This document shows, one piece after another, positions 32,851-42,957 of a stretch of DNA of 64,000 nt (position 1 is the stretch's first letter; every line of letters begins with the position of its first letter). The stretch lies in the NCBI RefSeq assembly GCF_001038425.2, contig NZ_LDPV02000050.1, positions 124,001 through 188,000 on the forward strand. The letters are read 5' to 3'. The notes under the pieces are model-generated. The model was not told where the DNA came from and did no database searches. It was given only the letters and a program-made list of their open reading frames with translations. Source of the stretch: Ornithinibacillus contaminans. Lineage in GTDB: Bacteria; Bacillota; Bacilli; Bacillales; Amphibacillaceae. A program made the position numbers and the translations under genes.

Positions 32851-34737
32851 TTAAGCTGATGTAACCATCACTTTACACATATTATTTGTAAACTCAACTG
32901 GATCCTCAATCGGAAGCCCTTCTATTAACAAGGCCTGATTAAATAGAATATTCGTGTATAGATTTAATTTGTCTTTATCTGATTCAAAGGCATCCTTCAA
33001 TGTTTGGAAAACCTCATGGGATGGATTAATCTCAAGCACCTTGTCCGCCTTAATGCTTTGATTATCTGGCATCGCGTTGATGACTTTTTCCATTTCAATG
33101 GAGATTTCACCATCTGCCGTTAAGCAAACAGGATGTGACTTCAAGCGTTTCGATACGCGAACTTCTTTTACCTTGCCAGCAAGTTGTTCCTTCATATAGT
33201 CGAATAACGCTTTATTCTCTTCAGTTGTTTCTGCATCGGCTGCTTTTTCATCCTCAGATTCAATTCCTAAATCATTGCTTGATACGGATTTGAATTCTTT
33301 TTCGTCATAATTCATTAGCACTCGAATTGCGAACTCATCAATTTCCTCTGTGAAATATAAAATTTCATAACCTTTATCCGCTACAAGCTCTGTTTGTGGT
33401 AGCTTTTCAATGCGTTCGATGGAGTCACCTGTTGCATAATAAATATACTTTTGATCCTCTGGCATTCTCTCCACATATTCTGCCAAGGTGACAAGCTTCT
33501 TGTCTTTGGAAGAATAGAACATCACTAAATCTTTCAAGACATCTTTATTAGCACCAAATTCGTTATAGATACCGAATTTTAATTGTCTGCCAAAGGCATT
33601 ATAGAATTTTTCATAGTTTTCCCGTTCGTCTCGCTGTAAGTTCAGTAGTTGCGTCTTAATTTTCTTAGTGATATTTTTTTCGATTAGCTTCAGCTGTCTA
33701 TCATGCTGCAGCATTTCTCGGGAAATATTTAGCGACAGATCTTCAGAATCGACAAGCCCTTTTACAAAGCTAAAGTGATCTGGGATTAGGTCAGAACATT
33801 TTTCCATGATCAACACGCCATTCGAATAAAGCTCAAGTCCTTTTTCATAGTCTTGTGAGTAGTAATCAAATGGACGGTTTTCCGGAATATAAAGGATCGC
33901 ATTGTAACGGATTGTACCATCTACACTTAAGTGAATATGCTTTAAAGGCTTATCAAATCCATAGCGTTTTTCCCGGTAAAAATTCTCATAATCCTCATCG
34001 GTTAGTTCACTCTTATTCTTCTTCCAAATTGGAACCATGCTGTTAATGGTTTCTTCTTCGATGTAGTCGACATAGTCGTCACTGTCTTCTTCTTTCTTGC
34101 TCTTGGTAACATCCATTTTGATTGGATAACGAATAAAATCGGAATATTTCTTCACGACTTCTTTTAATCGATATTCTTCTAAGTACTCGTCATACTGCTC
34201 GTCTTCGGTATTTTCTTTCAGTTTAAGTGTGATTTCGGTTCCAACGGTTGCCTTTTCCGCTGGCTCGATTGTATACCCTTCTGATCCAGTGGATTCCCAC
34301 TTAAATGCTTCCTCGCTTCCGAGGGCTTTGCTGACTACTGTCACAACATCAGCTACCATAAACGCAGCATAGAATCCAACACCAAATTGCCCAATTATAT
34401 CATGGCCATCTTTAATTTCATTTTCGCTCTTAAAATTAAACGATCCGCTCTTGGCAATCGTTCCTAGGTTTTTTTCAAGCTCGTCCTGTGTCATACCGAT
34501 ACCAGTATCAATAAGTTTCAGGGTCCGGTCAGCCTTGTTCGGGACAATTTTTATATAATAATCCGCTTGATTAAATGTTAACGAATCATCGGTTAGTGCT
34601 TTGTAGTAGATTTTATCAATCGCATCACTTGCATTGGAAATCAACTCACGCAAAAATACTTCTCGTTGTGAGTATATGGAGTTGATCATTAGATCCAATA
34701 ATCGTTTGGACTCCGCTTTAAACTTCCTTTTTCCCAT
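32851..34737 (-). CDS. htpG: Molecular chaperone HtpG (Hsp90)
   Basis: 628-residue bacterial Hsp90. GHKL ATP-binding motifs: [31 protein letters not shown] and [13 protein letters not shown]. The middle and C-terminal dimerisation domains follow in normal order. ATG 34737 lies 9 bases after AAAGGAG; the ATG at 34746 abuts the site. A perfect CIRCE element upstream implies control by HrcA, which is not how htpG is controlled in B. subtilis. Monocistronic. Confidence 0.96.
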   Translation of the reverse strand: MGKRKFKAESKRLLDLMINSIYSQREVFLRELISNASDAIDKIYYKALTDDSLTFNQADYYIKIVPNKADRTLKLIDTGIGMTQDELEKNLGTIAKSGSFNFKSENEIKDGHDIIGQFGVGFYAAFMVADVVTVVSKALGSEEAFKWESTGSEGYTIEPAEKATVGTEITLKLKENTEDEQYDEYLEEYRLKEVVKKYSDFIRYPIKMDVTKSKKEEDSDDYVDYIEEETINSMVPIWKKNKSELTDEDYENFYREKRYGFDKPLKHIHLSVDGTIRYNAILYIPENRPFDYYSQDYEKGLELYSNGVLIMEKCSDLIPDHFSFVKGLVDSEDLSLNISREMLQHDRQLKLIEKNITKKIKTQLLNLQRDERENYEKFYNAFGRQLKFGIYNEFGANKDVLKDLVMFYSSKDKKLVTLAEYVERMPEDQKYIYYATGDSIERIEKLPQTELVADKGYEILYFTEEIDEFAIRVLMNYDEKEFKSVSSNDLGIESEDEKAADAETTEENKALFDYMKEQLAGKVKEVRVSKRLKSHPVCLTADGEISIEMEKVINAMPDNQSIKADKVLEINPSHEVFQTLKDAFESDKDKLNLYTNILFNQALLIEGLPIEDPVEFTNNMCKVMVTSA

Positions 34738-34785
34738 GTAACCCATCTCCTTTAGTCCTGATTTTCTTATATGCTTATTCTCATT

Positions 34786-34812
34786 TTAGCACTCTGTCAT
34801 ATAGAGTGCTAA
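34786..34812 (-). promoter_or_regulatory. CIRCE element upstream of htpG
   Basis: TTAGCACTC-N9-GAGTGCTAA, a perfect HrcA operator, 48 bases before the htpG start. A TTGACA lies further upstream on the minus strand (near 34851-34856) as a likely -35. Confidence 0.93.
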
Positions 34813-34928
34813 TCTCTATCATTTTTTTATCATATCTATTTTGGTTGTGTCAATTGGAAAGCTAATAGACCTAAATGCCTCGCATATTTCCCGTCAAATA
34901 TGGAAAATGTAAAGGCAGGAGGGATGAT

Positions 34929-35285
34929 ATGGACCATCAGTTTTTATCGGTTGAGGAATTTAACGCTTTATTTCAGCAGTGGAGCGGACAAAAGGTAAAA
35001 ATCACAAAGCACGAAATGGATGATATCGATCAAACCATTATGACCCTACAGCAAATATCCTATGACCAGAACACAAGAAGAATTGATGACTATGTACCGA
35101 AGCATAGCTTGCTGTTACATGGTGGTGGGCAGATTGAGACATTGGCAGCCATGAGTGAACAGCCGCTTCCATCACCAGTCTATGAAATACCACTTCAAGA
35201 CAGTACGCTGTATGAATATGATGGGCAGAAATTTTTCATTACAACAGAACGTGGTGTATATAAAATCGAGCTCGCGAATTCATAA
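34929..35285 (+). CDS. Hypothetical cytoplasmic protein
   Basis: 118-residue protein starting MDHQFLSVEEFNALFQQW, not recognised. The first half is helical and charged; the second half has beta-type segments (SPVYEIPLQDSTLYEYDGQKFFITTERGVYKIEL). No signal or membrane segment. AGGAGG precedes ATG 34929 by 6 bases, so the longer in-frame extension to 34875 is not used. Divergent from htpG and convergent with yhbH, with a strong terminator after it. Confidence 0.72.
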   Translation: MDHQFLSVEEFNALFQQWSGQKVKITKHEMDDIDQTIMTLQQISYDQNTRRIDDYVPKHSLLLHGGGQIETLAAMSEQPLPSPVYEIPLQDSTLYEYDGQKFFITTERGVYKIELANS

Positions 35286-35296
35286 TGAGCACAAGA

Positions 35297-35339
35297 AAAT
35301 CCCCAATGGTTGTAACTATAACACAACCATTGGGGATTT
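35297..35339. terminator. Bidirectional terminator
   Basis: Perfect 17-bp stem AAATCCCCAATGGTTGT / ACAACCATTGGGGATTT with a 9-base loop, between convergent genes. Confidence 0.92.
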
Positions 35340-35348
35340 CTTCTACAC

Positions 35349-36515
35349 TTACACAACGGCAGCTTCTCGCTGGAAAAAGTTTTTCATTGCGTGATAGACG
35401 TCGCGTTTTTCCTTTAAAATAAAATGGCGGAATTTCGGATCTTCAATGGAATGATAAGCGCGCATCAGGGTGGAGTGGCGATTATAAATGTTGACCTCTG
35501 CATAGCCAAACATATTGGATACATCCATAATGTCGCTAACCAGCCGGATACATTTCGGATTGTCAGACGTAATATTTTCACCATCTGAGAAATGAAATGG
35601 ATAAATATTATAGCGGGATGGATGATAGTGTTCATCGATTAGCTCGATTGCTTTGGCATAGGCCGAGGAGCAAATCGTCCCTCCGCTTTCTCCTTTTGAA
35701 AAAAATTCTTCTTCTGTTACAACTTTTGCTTCTGTATGATGAGCAATAAAAGCAATTTCCACCTGTTCATATTGGGTTTTTAAAAAGCGCGTCATCCAGA
35801 AGAAGAAGCTTCTTGCCATATATTTTTCAAATGAACCCATTGATGCGCTTGTATCCATCATTGCCAGTACGACTGCCTTCGATTCAGGCTTGATGACTTC
35901 ATTCCACGTTTTGAACCGTAAATCATCATTGTAAATCGGCGTGATTCCTGGTCTTCCTTCTCGTGCATTTCGCTTAATGGCCGTTAGGATGGTTCGTTTT
36001 TTATCGATATTTCCCATTAAGCCTTTTTTACGGACATCATTAAATTCCGTATCCTCGGTTATAATTTCTGCTTGTTCTTTTTCTTGTAAATCCGGTAACT
36101 CCAGTTCTTTAAATAGGGCTTCCTCTAGCTCTGCTAATGATACCTCCGCCTCATAGTAGTCACTTCCAGGCTGTTCTCCTGCCTTCTTTCCATCGCCAGG
36201 GCTTTTGTTTTGTCCCTTCGCATTAGGATCTCTTCCGACTACATCTCCTACTTTACTGTCTCCGTTTCCTTGCCCTACATGCTTCGATTTGTTGTAATTA
36301 TAACGAATCTTATACTCATCCAATGAACGGATGGGAATCTTTACGACATCCTGCCCATTCGACATCACGATGCTTTCTTCACTGATTAAATCAGGTAAAT
36401 TGTTCGTAATGGCTTCCTTTACTTTGTCCATGTGACGTTGTTGATCTTGAAAGCCTTTGCGATGGAGGGACCAGTTTTCCTCGGAGACAACAAAGCTGTG
36501 TTTACCTTCCTGCAT
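35349..36515 (-). CDS. yhbH: Sporulation protein YhbH (DUF444, YeaH-type)
   Basis: 388-residue protein of the DUF444 family with a C-terminal von Willebrand A-like fold: [27 protein letters not shown] holds a DxSxS MIDAS motif, followed by [11 protein letters not shown] and [13 protein letters not shown]. It is the usual partner of PrkA and SpoVR (YeaG-YeaH-YcgB in enterics). ATG 36515 is preceded by GGAGGGG; longer in-frame codons lack a site. Upstream on the same strand is prkA. Confidence 0.93.
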   Translation of the reverse strand: MQEGKHSFVVSEENWSLHRKGFQDQQRHMDKVKEAITNNLPDLISEESIVMSNGQDVVKIPIRSLDEYKIRYNYNKSKHVGQGNGDSKVGDVVGRDPNAKGQNKSPGDGKKAGEQPGSDYYEAEVSLAELEEALFKELELPDLQEKEQAEIITEDTEFNDVRKKGLMGNIDKKRTILTAIKRNAREGRPGITPIYNDDLRFKTWNEVIKPESKAVVLAMMDTSASMGSFEKYMARSFFFWMTRFLKTQYEQVEIAFIAHHTEAKVVTEEEFFSKGESGGTICSSAYAKAIELIDEHYHPSRYNIYPFHFSDGENITSDNPKCIRLVSDIMDVSNMFGYAEVNIYNRHSTLMRAYHSIEDPKFRHFILKEKRDVYHAMKNFFQREAAVV

Positions 36516-36728
36516 ACCTTCCCCTCCTATACAGTTTTTTAGAAAAACGCCCATTCGCTAAGTGCTAGCGAGTGGTTAGTTTTCCTTATGCCAGCAGGAA
36601 AGTTGTTATGCTTTCCTATTGGCTAAACATGTCGCAGCCTTTGTCAGAAGATTACGATACGTTTCTCTATCATATGCAGCTAGGCGCATAATATTGCACT
36701 TTCCTTTGAAAATTGGGATTACAAAAAA

Positions 36729-36762
36729 GTAACAAGATTAGCATTTTCACTAATCCTGTTAC
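36729..36762 (-). terminator. Terminator of prkA
   Basis: GTAACAAGATTAG / CTAATCCTGTTAC stem, followed by a T-run on the minus strand. Confidence 0.85.
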
Positions 36763-36777
36763 CCTCAATTTGTATAA

Positions 36778-38673
36778 TTATCGATTCAGCAAACTACCGA
36801 CATATCGCAACAACTCATTCGCCGAAACCGAATTATAGCCGTGTTCATCTATCAATCTAGCAATGACTTCATTAATTTTCTTCAGCTGTGATTCATCCGG
36901 TGTCTTGGATGAGGTTGTAATTTTGACAACATCCTTTAAATCTGCAAATAATTTCTTCTGAATTGCTTCGCGTAGCCGCTCGTGTGAGTTGTAGTCGAAT
37001 CGCTTCCCCTTCCGTGCGTAAGCAGAGATTCGGATTAAAATTTCTTCCCGGAAGGATTTCTTCGCGTTTTCTGAGATGCCAATTTGCTCTTCGATGGAGC
37101 GCATTAGTTTTTCATCTGGGTTCATTTCTTCCCCAGTTAGTGGGTCACGTAATTTATTTTTATTACAGTATGCTTCAACGTTATCTAAATAATTGTCCAT
37201 AAGTGATTTGGCTGATTCCTCATAGGAGTAAACAAATGCTTTTTGTACTTCTTTTTTCGCAATGTCATCGTATTCACGTCTTGCGATGGCAATATAATTC
37301 ATATATTTTTCCTTATCTTCGTCAGAAATCGAGGCATGCTGATCTAGCCCTTCTTTTAAGGAACGCAAGACATCTAACGCATTAATGGAAGGCACTTCTT
37401 TCCGGATGATCGCGGACGAAATACGGTTAATCACATACCTCGGGTCAATTCCGTCCATCCCCTCAACCGGGAATTCCTTCTTCAATTCCTCCACATCGAG
37501 CTGATTAAAGCCTTCTACACTTTCCCCGTCATAAAGCCGCATTTTTTTAAGAAGATCCATACCTTGTTTCTTCGAGTCTTCTAGTCTCGTTAAAACAGAG
37601 AAGATCGCTGCGACTCGAAGGGCGTGAGGGGCAATATGAACATCGGCAATATCGCTTTGCTTGATCATTTTTTCATAGATTCGTTCTTCTTCACTTACGC
37701 GTAAATTATATGGAATGGGCATCACAATAATTCGAGAGTGTAACGCTTCATTCTTTTTATTGGAAATAAAAGAGCGATATTCGGATTCATTCGTATGGGC
37801 GATGATAAGCTCATCTGCTGAGATTAGCGCAAATCTTCCCGCTTTAAAGTTCCCTTCTTGGGTTAGGGAAAGCAGATGCCATAGGAACTTCTCATCACAC
37901 TTCAGCATCTCCTGAAACTCCATCATCCCGCGATTAGCTTTATTTAATTCGCCATCAAAACGGTATGCCCGTGGATCGGATTCCGATCCATATTCGGCAA
38001 TCGTTGAGAAATCAATACTCCCGGTAAGGTCAGCAATATCCTGTGATTTCGGATCTGATGGACTAAATGTTCCAATTCCGACTCGTTTATCCTCGGAAAA
38101 AAAGATACGTTCCACCATAACATCCTCCACACGGCCTCCATAATCCTTTTCCAGTCTCATCGTATTTAATGGGGATAGACTTCCTTCAATGCGGATGCCG
38201 TATTCATGATAGAAATCCTCACGCAAATGCTGCGGAATGAGGTGTAGGGGGTCTTCATGCATTGGGCAGCCCTTGATGGCATAGACAGCACCTTCATCGG
38301 TTCTTGAGTACTGTTCCAGTCCGCGCTTGAGCATGGTTACGATGGTTGATTTACCACCGCTGACAGGTCCCATTAATAATAGAATCCGTTTCTTCACATC
38401 CAGCCTTTTCGCTGCCGGGTGAAAATATTCCTCTACCAATCGTTCAATCGCCTCTTCTAATCCAAAAATCTCTTCCCCAAAAAATTGATACATTTTCCTA
38501 TTATTTCTCTCTGTGACGCCCGCAGCTTTAATCATATTGTACATACGTGAATGTGCTGTTTGGGCAACTTCTGGCCTTTCCTTCACGATTTCCAGGTACT
38601 CCGCGAATGTACCCTCCCACTTCAATTGTTTCTCTTCCTCACGATAGCTTTTTACCTTATTTAGAATATCCAT
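36778..38673 (-). CDS. prkA: Serine protein kinase/AAA protein PrkA (YeaG-type)
   Basis: 631-residue PrkA. The N-terminal AAA-type domain has the P-loop LLMGPVSGGKSTIV (about residues 98-111) and ANRGMMEFQEMLK / LIIAHTNESEYRSF segments; the C-terminal PrkA kinase-like domain follows (from about residue 400). In B. subtilis it is made in the mother cell early in sporulation; kinase versus Lon-like protease activity has been debated in the literature. Length is normal. It heads the prkA-yhbH pair. Confidence 0.95.
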   Translation of the reverse strand: MDILNKVKSYREEEKQLKWEGTFAEYLEIVKERPEVAQTAHSRMYNMIKAAGVTERNNRKMYQFFGEEIFGLEEAIERLVEEYFHPAAKRLDVKKRILLLMGPVSGGKSTIVTMLKRGLEQYSRTDEGAVYAIKGCPMHEDPLHLIPQHLREDFYHEYGIRIEGSLSPLNTMRLEKDYGGRVEDVMVERIFFSEDKRVGIGTFSPSDPKSQDIADLTGSIDFSTIAEYGSESDPRAYRFDGELNKANRGMMEFQEMLKCDEKFLWHLLSLTQEGNFKAGRFALISADELIIAHTNESEYRSFISNKKNEALHSRIIVMPIPYNLRVSEEERIYEKMIKQSDIADVHIAPHALRVAAIFSVLTRLEDSKKQGMDLLKKMRLYDGESVEGFNQLDVEELKKEFPVEGMDGIDPRYVINRISSAIIRKEVPSINALDVLRSLKEGLDQHASISDEDKEKYMNYIAIARREYDDIAKKEVQKAFVYSYEESAKSLMDNYLDNVEAYCNKNKLRDPLTGEEMNPDEKLMRSIEEQIGISENAKKSFREEILIRISAYARKGKRFDYNSHERLREAIQKKLFADLKDVVKITTSSKTPDESQLKKINEVIARLIDEHGYNSVSANELLRYVGSLLNR

Positions 38674-38780
38674 GTTTGTCTTCCCTCCATCTAGGACGCG
38701 GTTTATATAGCTTATGCGTGAGGTCGCATCGTGATGCCGACAAGTTTAGACGTTGCATGGATGCAGCCAGTCCCCCGGGC

Positions 38781-39318
38781 TTCTATGGTACATTTTGTGT
38801 TGCTGTTTTGCCTGAAATGTCCTTGATAGAGGTTCTATGGTACATTTTGCGCTGCTTTTTTGCTTGAAATGTCCTTGATAGTGGTTCTATGGTACATTTT
38901 GCGCTGCTTTTTTGCTTGAAATGTCCTTGATAGAGGTTCTATGGTACATTTTGCGCTGCTTTTTGGCCTGGAATGTCCCTGAAAGTGGTTCTATGGTACA
39001 TTTTGCGCTGCTTTTTGGCCTGGAATGCCCTTGAAGGAGGTTCTATAGTACACTTTGCGCTGCTTTTTGGCCTGGAATGTCCTTGATGGAAGTTCTATAG
39101 TACATTTTGCGCTGCTTTTTGGGCTGAAATGTCCTTGATAGAGGTTCTATGGTACATTTTGCGCTGCTTTTTGGCCTGGAATGTCCTTGATAGAGGTTCT
39201 ATGGTACATTTTGTACTGCTTTTCACTCGTTAATGTCCCTGAGCGATGTTATCAGGGACATTCTGCATCACTTTTTAATCGATAATGTCCTTGAGGAGCA
39301 TTCTCTGAGACATGTCAT
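38781..39318. repeat. 52-bp tandem hairpin repeat array
   Basis: TTCTATGGTACATTTT-type units begin at 38781, 38833, 38885, 38937, 38989, 39041, 39093, 39145 and 39197, an exact 52-bp period; degenerate units follow at 39249 and 39301 (partial). Each unit contains GGTACATTT and AAATGTCC, which can pair as a hairpin with one bulge. The period is not a multiple of three and frames are broken, so the array is non-coding. It fills the region between prkA and the YebC-type gene. Confidence 0.95.
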
Positions 39319-39510
39319 CATTATTTCTCCCTCCATCTGTACCAGAGGGCCAAGGCAAAACCCTAAGGCATGCCCATCCAACGGATAGATACTATTTTTC
39401 TAAGAAAATTTTTACCAGATGGTGTATAATAGAAACGGTTATATACTGAACTGGTATTGTGGAATGCCTTATAAATATTTAGTACCAAGTAGAAAGTGAG
39501 CGATTTTTTC

Positions 39511-40227
39511 ATGGGACGTAAATGGAATAATATTAAAGATAAGAAGGCAGAAAAGGATAAAAACACGAGTCGAATTTATGCTAAATTCGGTCGTGAAATT
39601 TATGTTGCTGCTAAGCAAGGGGAGCCTGATCCGGAGGCAAACCAAGCATTAAAAGTTGTCTTAGAGCGTGCTAAAACATACAGTGTGCCAAAGCATATTA
39701 TTGAAAAGGCGATTGAAAAAGCAAAAGGTGGCGGCGAGGAAAGCTATGACGAGCTTCGTTATGAAGGATTCGGACCAAGTGGCTCCATGATTATCGTGGA
39801 TACGTTAACGAATAATGTGAACCGCACCGCTTCTGAAGTACGTGCTGCTTTCGGTAAAAATGGCGGAAACATGGGTGTGAGTGGTTCTGTTGCCTATATG
39901 TTTGATTCAACTGCCGTATTTGGTGTTGAAGGAAAATCAGCTGACGAAGTATTAGAGCTTTTAATGGAAGCTGATATTGATGTACGTGACGTACTTGAGG
40001 AAGATGAAACGGTTATTGTTTATGCAGAGCCAGATCAATACCATGCCGTACAGGAAGCATTTAAAAATGTTGGCATTACCGAATTCTCAGTTGCTGAGTT
40101 AACGATGTTACCACAAAACGAGGTAGCACTTGATGGCGATTCACAAGCACAATTTGAAAAGCTAATCGATGTATTAGAAGACTTGGAAGATGTGCAACAG
40201 GTCTACCACAATGTAGATTTAGCGTAA
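39511..40227 (+). CDS. yeeI: YebC/PmpR-family protein (YeeI type)
   Basis: 238-residue YebC family protein, opening [20 protein letters not shown] and ending [14 protein letters not shown], which is the B. subtilis YeeI type of this family. Members act as transcription regulators or translation factors that help ribosomes at proline stretches; which applies here is not visible. ATG 39511 gives the family length; the GTG at 39496 adds five residues. Followed by a terminator. Confidence 0.92.
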   Translation: MGRKWNNIKDKKAEKDKNTSRIYAKFGREIYVAAKQGEPDPEANQALKVVLERAKTYSVPKHIIEKAIEKAKGGGEESYDELRYEGFGPSGSMIIVDTLTNNVNRTASEVRAAFGKNGGNMGVSGSVAYMFDSTAVFGVEGKSADEVLELLMEADIDVRDVLEEDETVIVYAEPDQYHAVQEAFKNVGITEFSVAELTMLPQNEVALDGDSQAQFEKLIDVLEDLEDVQQVYHNVDLA

Positions 40228-40240
40228 ATACTATTAATGG

Positions 40241-40274
40241 AAGCAGTCCTTGTGGAAAATGGACTGCTTTTTGT
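40241..40274 (+). terminator. Terminator of the YebC-type gene
   Basis: AAGCAGTCC / GGACTGCTT stem followed by TTTG. Confidence 0.88.
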
Positions 40275-40430
40275 TTGGGAAAATACTCCTATGCATTACT
40301 AAAAAAATAGTGCTGACGCACCCCGAATTGATAAATTATTCTGATAACAATTAACATTCCCTTCACACTCGCTTAACGATAGGTCTGTACAATAAAAATC
40401 GTAGTAAATAAATCAAGCGAGGTGATTGTG

Positions 40431-40586
40431 TTGAAGCTTAAAAAATTCTTATTAACATTGTTATTAATGGTGCTTTCAACAGGAGTATTGTTTGGATGTG
40501 CAGCAGATGACGAAGAGGATCCAGCAACAAACGATGACTCTACCGAGCAACAAGACACTGGTGATACGGAAGAAGATCAAGAATAA
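40431..40586 (+). CDS. Small acidic lipoprotein
   Basis: 51-residue lipoprotein with TTG start and GAGGTG 6 bases upstream: MKLKKFLLTLLLMVLSTGVL, then the lipobox LFGC (Cys at residue 23) and a 28-residue tail made almost only of Asp, Glu, Thr, Gln, Asn. After processing it would be a short acidic surface peptide anchored by lipid. No family recognised. It has its own terminator. Confidence 0.72.
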   Translation: MKLKKFLLTLLLMVLSTGVLFGCAADDEEDPATNDDSTEQQDTGDTEEDQE

Positions 40587-40593
40587 GTACATG

Positions 40594-40624
40594 AAAAGAG
40601 CCTTCCTTGGAGGGCTCTTCTTTT
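40594..40624 (+). terminator. Terminator of the small lipoprotein gene
   Basis: AAGAGCC / GGGCTCTT stem followed by CTTTTA. Confidence 0.8.
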
Positions 40625-40787
40625 AATCGTGATTTGTACGAATGCGCTAAAAAACAGAACGTTTTACAGGGTTTTATAGCCTACTCGTAAATCCTTACTA
40701 TTTTTCCAATTAATTAAAATGGGCTTACCCTTACCGCTCAAGTGACAAACCTCTGGCATACTCTAGTTAAAAAGCGGAGGAATGCAC

Positions 40788-42011
40788 ATGTTTTATTACC
40801 AATATTATGTTCCACAATTTGTACCGGTACCTGTCCCATATTACGGGGAGCCATTATATACCGATATGAGACAACGACCTACGACCCAGCAAGTATTACA
40901 GACGATTAACTCACAGCACAGCAATCTATATACCCAGCTTACAAATGCGGGGATGAATCGGCAGGTTGCGCAATATATCTTTTCCCTTATGGTGAACTAT
41001 ACGCTCACACAGGCAAATACGAATCAATCTGCAGCGCAAATCTATAGTCAATTCCAACGACAGGTTCCTTGGTTTAACGCTATTTTCGGGCAAGCGAATG
41101 TCTCTCAAAGCGTTGCCGACCAAGTAATGCGAAGGGTTATCCAGGTTGTATTAGATCTATTAGCTGGCGGAGGCACAACTCCTGCACCAAGTCCTAGTCA
41201 AGGCTGGTCTAGCTGGGAAGACTTAGGTGGTACGATCACAGGAGCACCCGCTGTTTCCTCTTGGTCCGCGAATCGTTTAGATGTATTTGCTCGTGGTACC
41301 GATAATGCGCTTTACCACAAATGGTGGGATGGCTCTCGTTGGAATGATTGGGAAAACCTTGGTGGCACCTTAACGAGCGCACCTGCAGCTGTCTCTTGGG
41401 GACCGAACCGGATTGATGTGGTTGGCAGAGGAACCGATAATGCACTTTACCATAAATGGTGGGATGGTTCCCGTTGGAGTGATTGGGAAAATCTTGGCGG
41501 CACCTTAACTAGTGGTCCAGCTGTCTCCTCGCGCCGGGGAAATCAGTTAGATGTTTTTGTTCGCGGAACTGGAAATAGACTATATAAGCGGACATGGAAT
41601 GGTACCCGTTGGGAGGATTGGGAAGATCTTGGTGGAAACTTAAACTCTGAGCCTGCCGTTGTTTCCTGGGGACCAAACCGGATTGATGTGTTTGCAAGAG
41701 GACAAAGTAATGATCTCATCCACAGATGGTGGGACGGCTCTCGTTGGAGTAACTGGGAAAGCCTCGGTGGTACTTTAACTAGCGCACCAACTGTTTCCTC
41801 ACGCCGTGCAAACCAATTGGATGTTTTTGCACGTGGTAGTGGTAATCGATTGTATAAGCGGACATGGAACGGCTCTCGTTGGGAAGACTGGCAAAACCTT
41901 GGCGGGAACTTAAACTCCGCACCAGCCGCGGTTTCCTGGGGTCCAAACCGAATTGACGTCTTTGCAAGCGGACAAAACCGGTCGCTAATCCATTCTTATT
42001 GGGGTAGATAA
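40788..42011 (+). CDS. PLL-type beta-propeller lectin-like protein
   Basis: 407-residue protein without signal peptide. Residues 1-30 are Tyr/Pro-rich ([17 protein letters not shown]), about 35-125 helical, then a Gly/Pro linker and six repeats of about 45 residues of the form W-x-D/N-L-G-G-x-L...APAVSSW...N-x-x-DVFARG...L-x-x-x-W-x-G-x-R-W. This is the PLL/fucose-lectin-like propeller repeat. Blades 3-4 and 5-6 are near-identical pairs, so a two-blade unit was duplicated. Carbohydrate binding at the cell or spore surface is inferred; the Tyr-rich head recalls spore coat proteins. GGAGGA precedes ATG 40788. Confidence 0.85.
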   Translation: MFYYQYYVPQFVPVPVPYYGEPLYTDMRQRPTTQQVLQTINSQHSNLYTQLTNAGMNRQVAQYIFSLMVNYTLTQANTNQSAAQIYSQFQRQVPWFNAIFGQANVSQSVADQVMRRVIQVVLDLLAGGGTTPAPSPSQGWSSWEDLGGTITGAPAVSSWSANRLDVFARGTDNALYHKWWDGSRWNDWENLGGTLTSAPAAVSWGPNRIDVVGRGTDNALYHKWWDGSRWSDWENLGGTLTSGPAVSSRRGNQLDVFVRGTGNRLYKRTWNGTRWEDWEDLGGNLNSEPAVVSWGPNRIDVFARGQSNDLIHRWWDGSRWSNWESLGGTLTSAPTVSSRRANQLDVFARGSGNRLYKRTWNGSRWEDWQNLGGNLNSAPAAVSWGPNRIDVFASGQNRSLIHSYWGR

Positions 42012-42050
42012 TCGTTATACCTCGTAAAAAAGATCTGTTTTATAAAAAGT

Positions 42051-42092
42051 GAACCCCACCCTTTTGTGGACTAAATCAAAAGGGTGGGGTTC
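42051..42092. terminator. Strong hairpin after the lectin gene
   Basis: Perfect 16-bp stem GAACCCCACCCTTTTG / CAAAAGGGTGGGGTTC with 10-base loop and TTTCC after it. It resembles the stem at the 3' end of the toxin gene at 22301. Confidence 0.85.
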
Positions 42093-42183
42093 TTTCCTCG
42101 TGTTCAGGAGGTAATCCACCCAACCACCAGTAGTATTCCAAACCGGGAATGTTCACGCATTCTCGATTCTACCATCAAATCAC

Positions 42184-42957
42184 TTATTCTAAATAATGAT
42201 CTTTCAGTAGCTCAATCTCTTCCTCTGATAATCCAATTCCATCTCTTATGTAGGAGTCAAAGGTATCATATTGACGCTCGATTTCATGGAATAACTCCCG
42301 GATGTATTCGATTCGTGCTTCATATAATGCCGCTACAATTTCTTTATCAATGACATCTGGTAACGTATATCCGATTGCTTTAAATCCTGCCTCAACTTCA
42401 GCTAACACGTTATTGGTCATGAGATAATCTTCCTCTATTATTTCACGGGGTACTTCTAGTAAACTAAGTAATAACGCCGCGAACGAGCCTGTTCTATCCT
42501 TTCCTGCCATGCAGTGGAACAGCATCGGCTTTCCAGGAGAATCGAGCAATACTTGAAAAATCTTTCGGAAACCTGTTGTATTAGAAACTAACTTCCGGTT
42601 TAGGGAGAGCAGCATTTCCCCGGGCTTACTATTTAAAAGCTGCTGTTCAAAATGATTAAGATCCCCTGGTTGGCGCACGACGCCCTCATCTTGAATTAAA
42701 GAAATGTGATGCCACTTTATTCCTTCCATTTCAGGGTCCGGATGCCTCGACACTTCATCAAGGTCTCGCAAATCACAAATATTCTTAATCGCTAATCCCT
42801 TTAAAACTTCTATATCCGCTTCTGTTAACCGACTTAAATTACCCGCTCGAAACAGCATTCCCTTTTTTACACGGCGTCCAGAAGCTGTTTCGTATCCGCC
42901 TAATTCACGAAAATTAAAAGTACCCGCTAATTGTGTCGCTTGTAAAACTTGTTTCAT
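42184..42957 (-). CDS. Tyrosine-protein phosphatase (MptpB/IphP type)
   Basis: 257-residue phosphatase with the cysteine P-loop HCMAGKDRTGSFAALLL (HCx5R), the IphP-like opening NFRELGGYETASGRRVKKGMLFRAGNLSRL and NICDLRDLDEVSRHPDP. Expected to hydrolyse phosphotyrosine or phosphoinositide-type substrates in the cytoplasm. ATG 42957 has GGGGAG 5 bases upstream; extension to 42999 is unsupported. Divergent from the HTH/pseudo-F1-beta gene. Confidence 0.9.
   Translation of the reverse strand: MKQVLQATQLAGTFNFRELGGYETASGRRVKKGMLFRAGNLSRLTEADIEVLKGLAIKNICDLRDLDEVSRHPDPEMEGIKWHHISLIQDEGVVRQPGDLNHFEQQLLNSKPGEMLLSLNRKLVSNTTGFRKIFQVLLDSPGKPMLFHCMAGKDRTGSFAALLLSLLEVPREIIEEDYLMTNNVLAEVEAGFKAIGYTLPDVIDKEIVAALYEARIEYIRELFHEIERQYDTFDSYIRDGIGLSEEEIELLKDHYLE

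Noticed and set aside
38547-38867. 106-residue open frame entering the 52-bp array
   Set aside because: Overlaps prkA antisense and then non-coding repeats; no ribosome site and composition unlike a protein.
38781-39318. CRISPR-like appearance of the 52-bp array
   Set aside because: Units are contiguous and similar along their whole length; there are no unique spacers and no cas genes.
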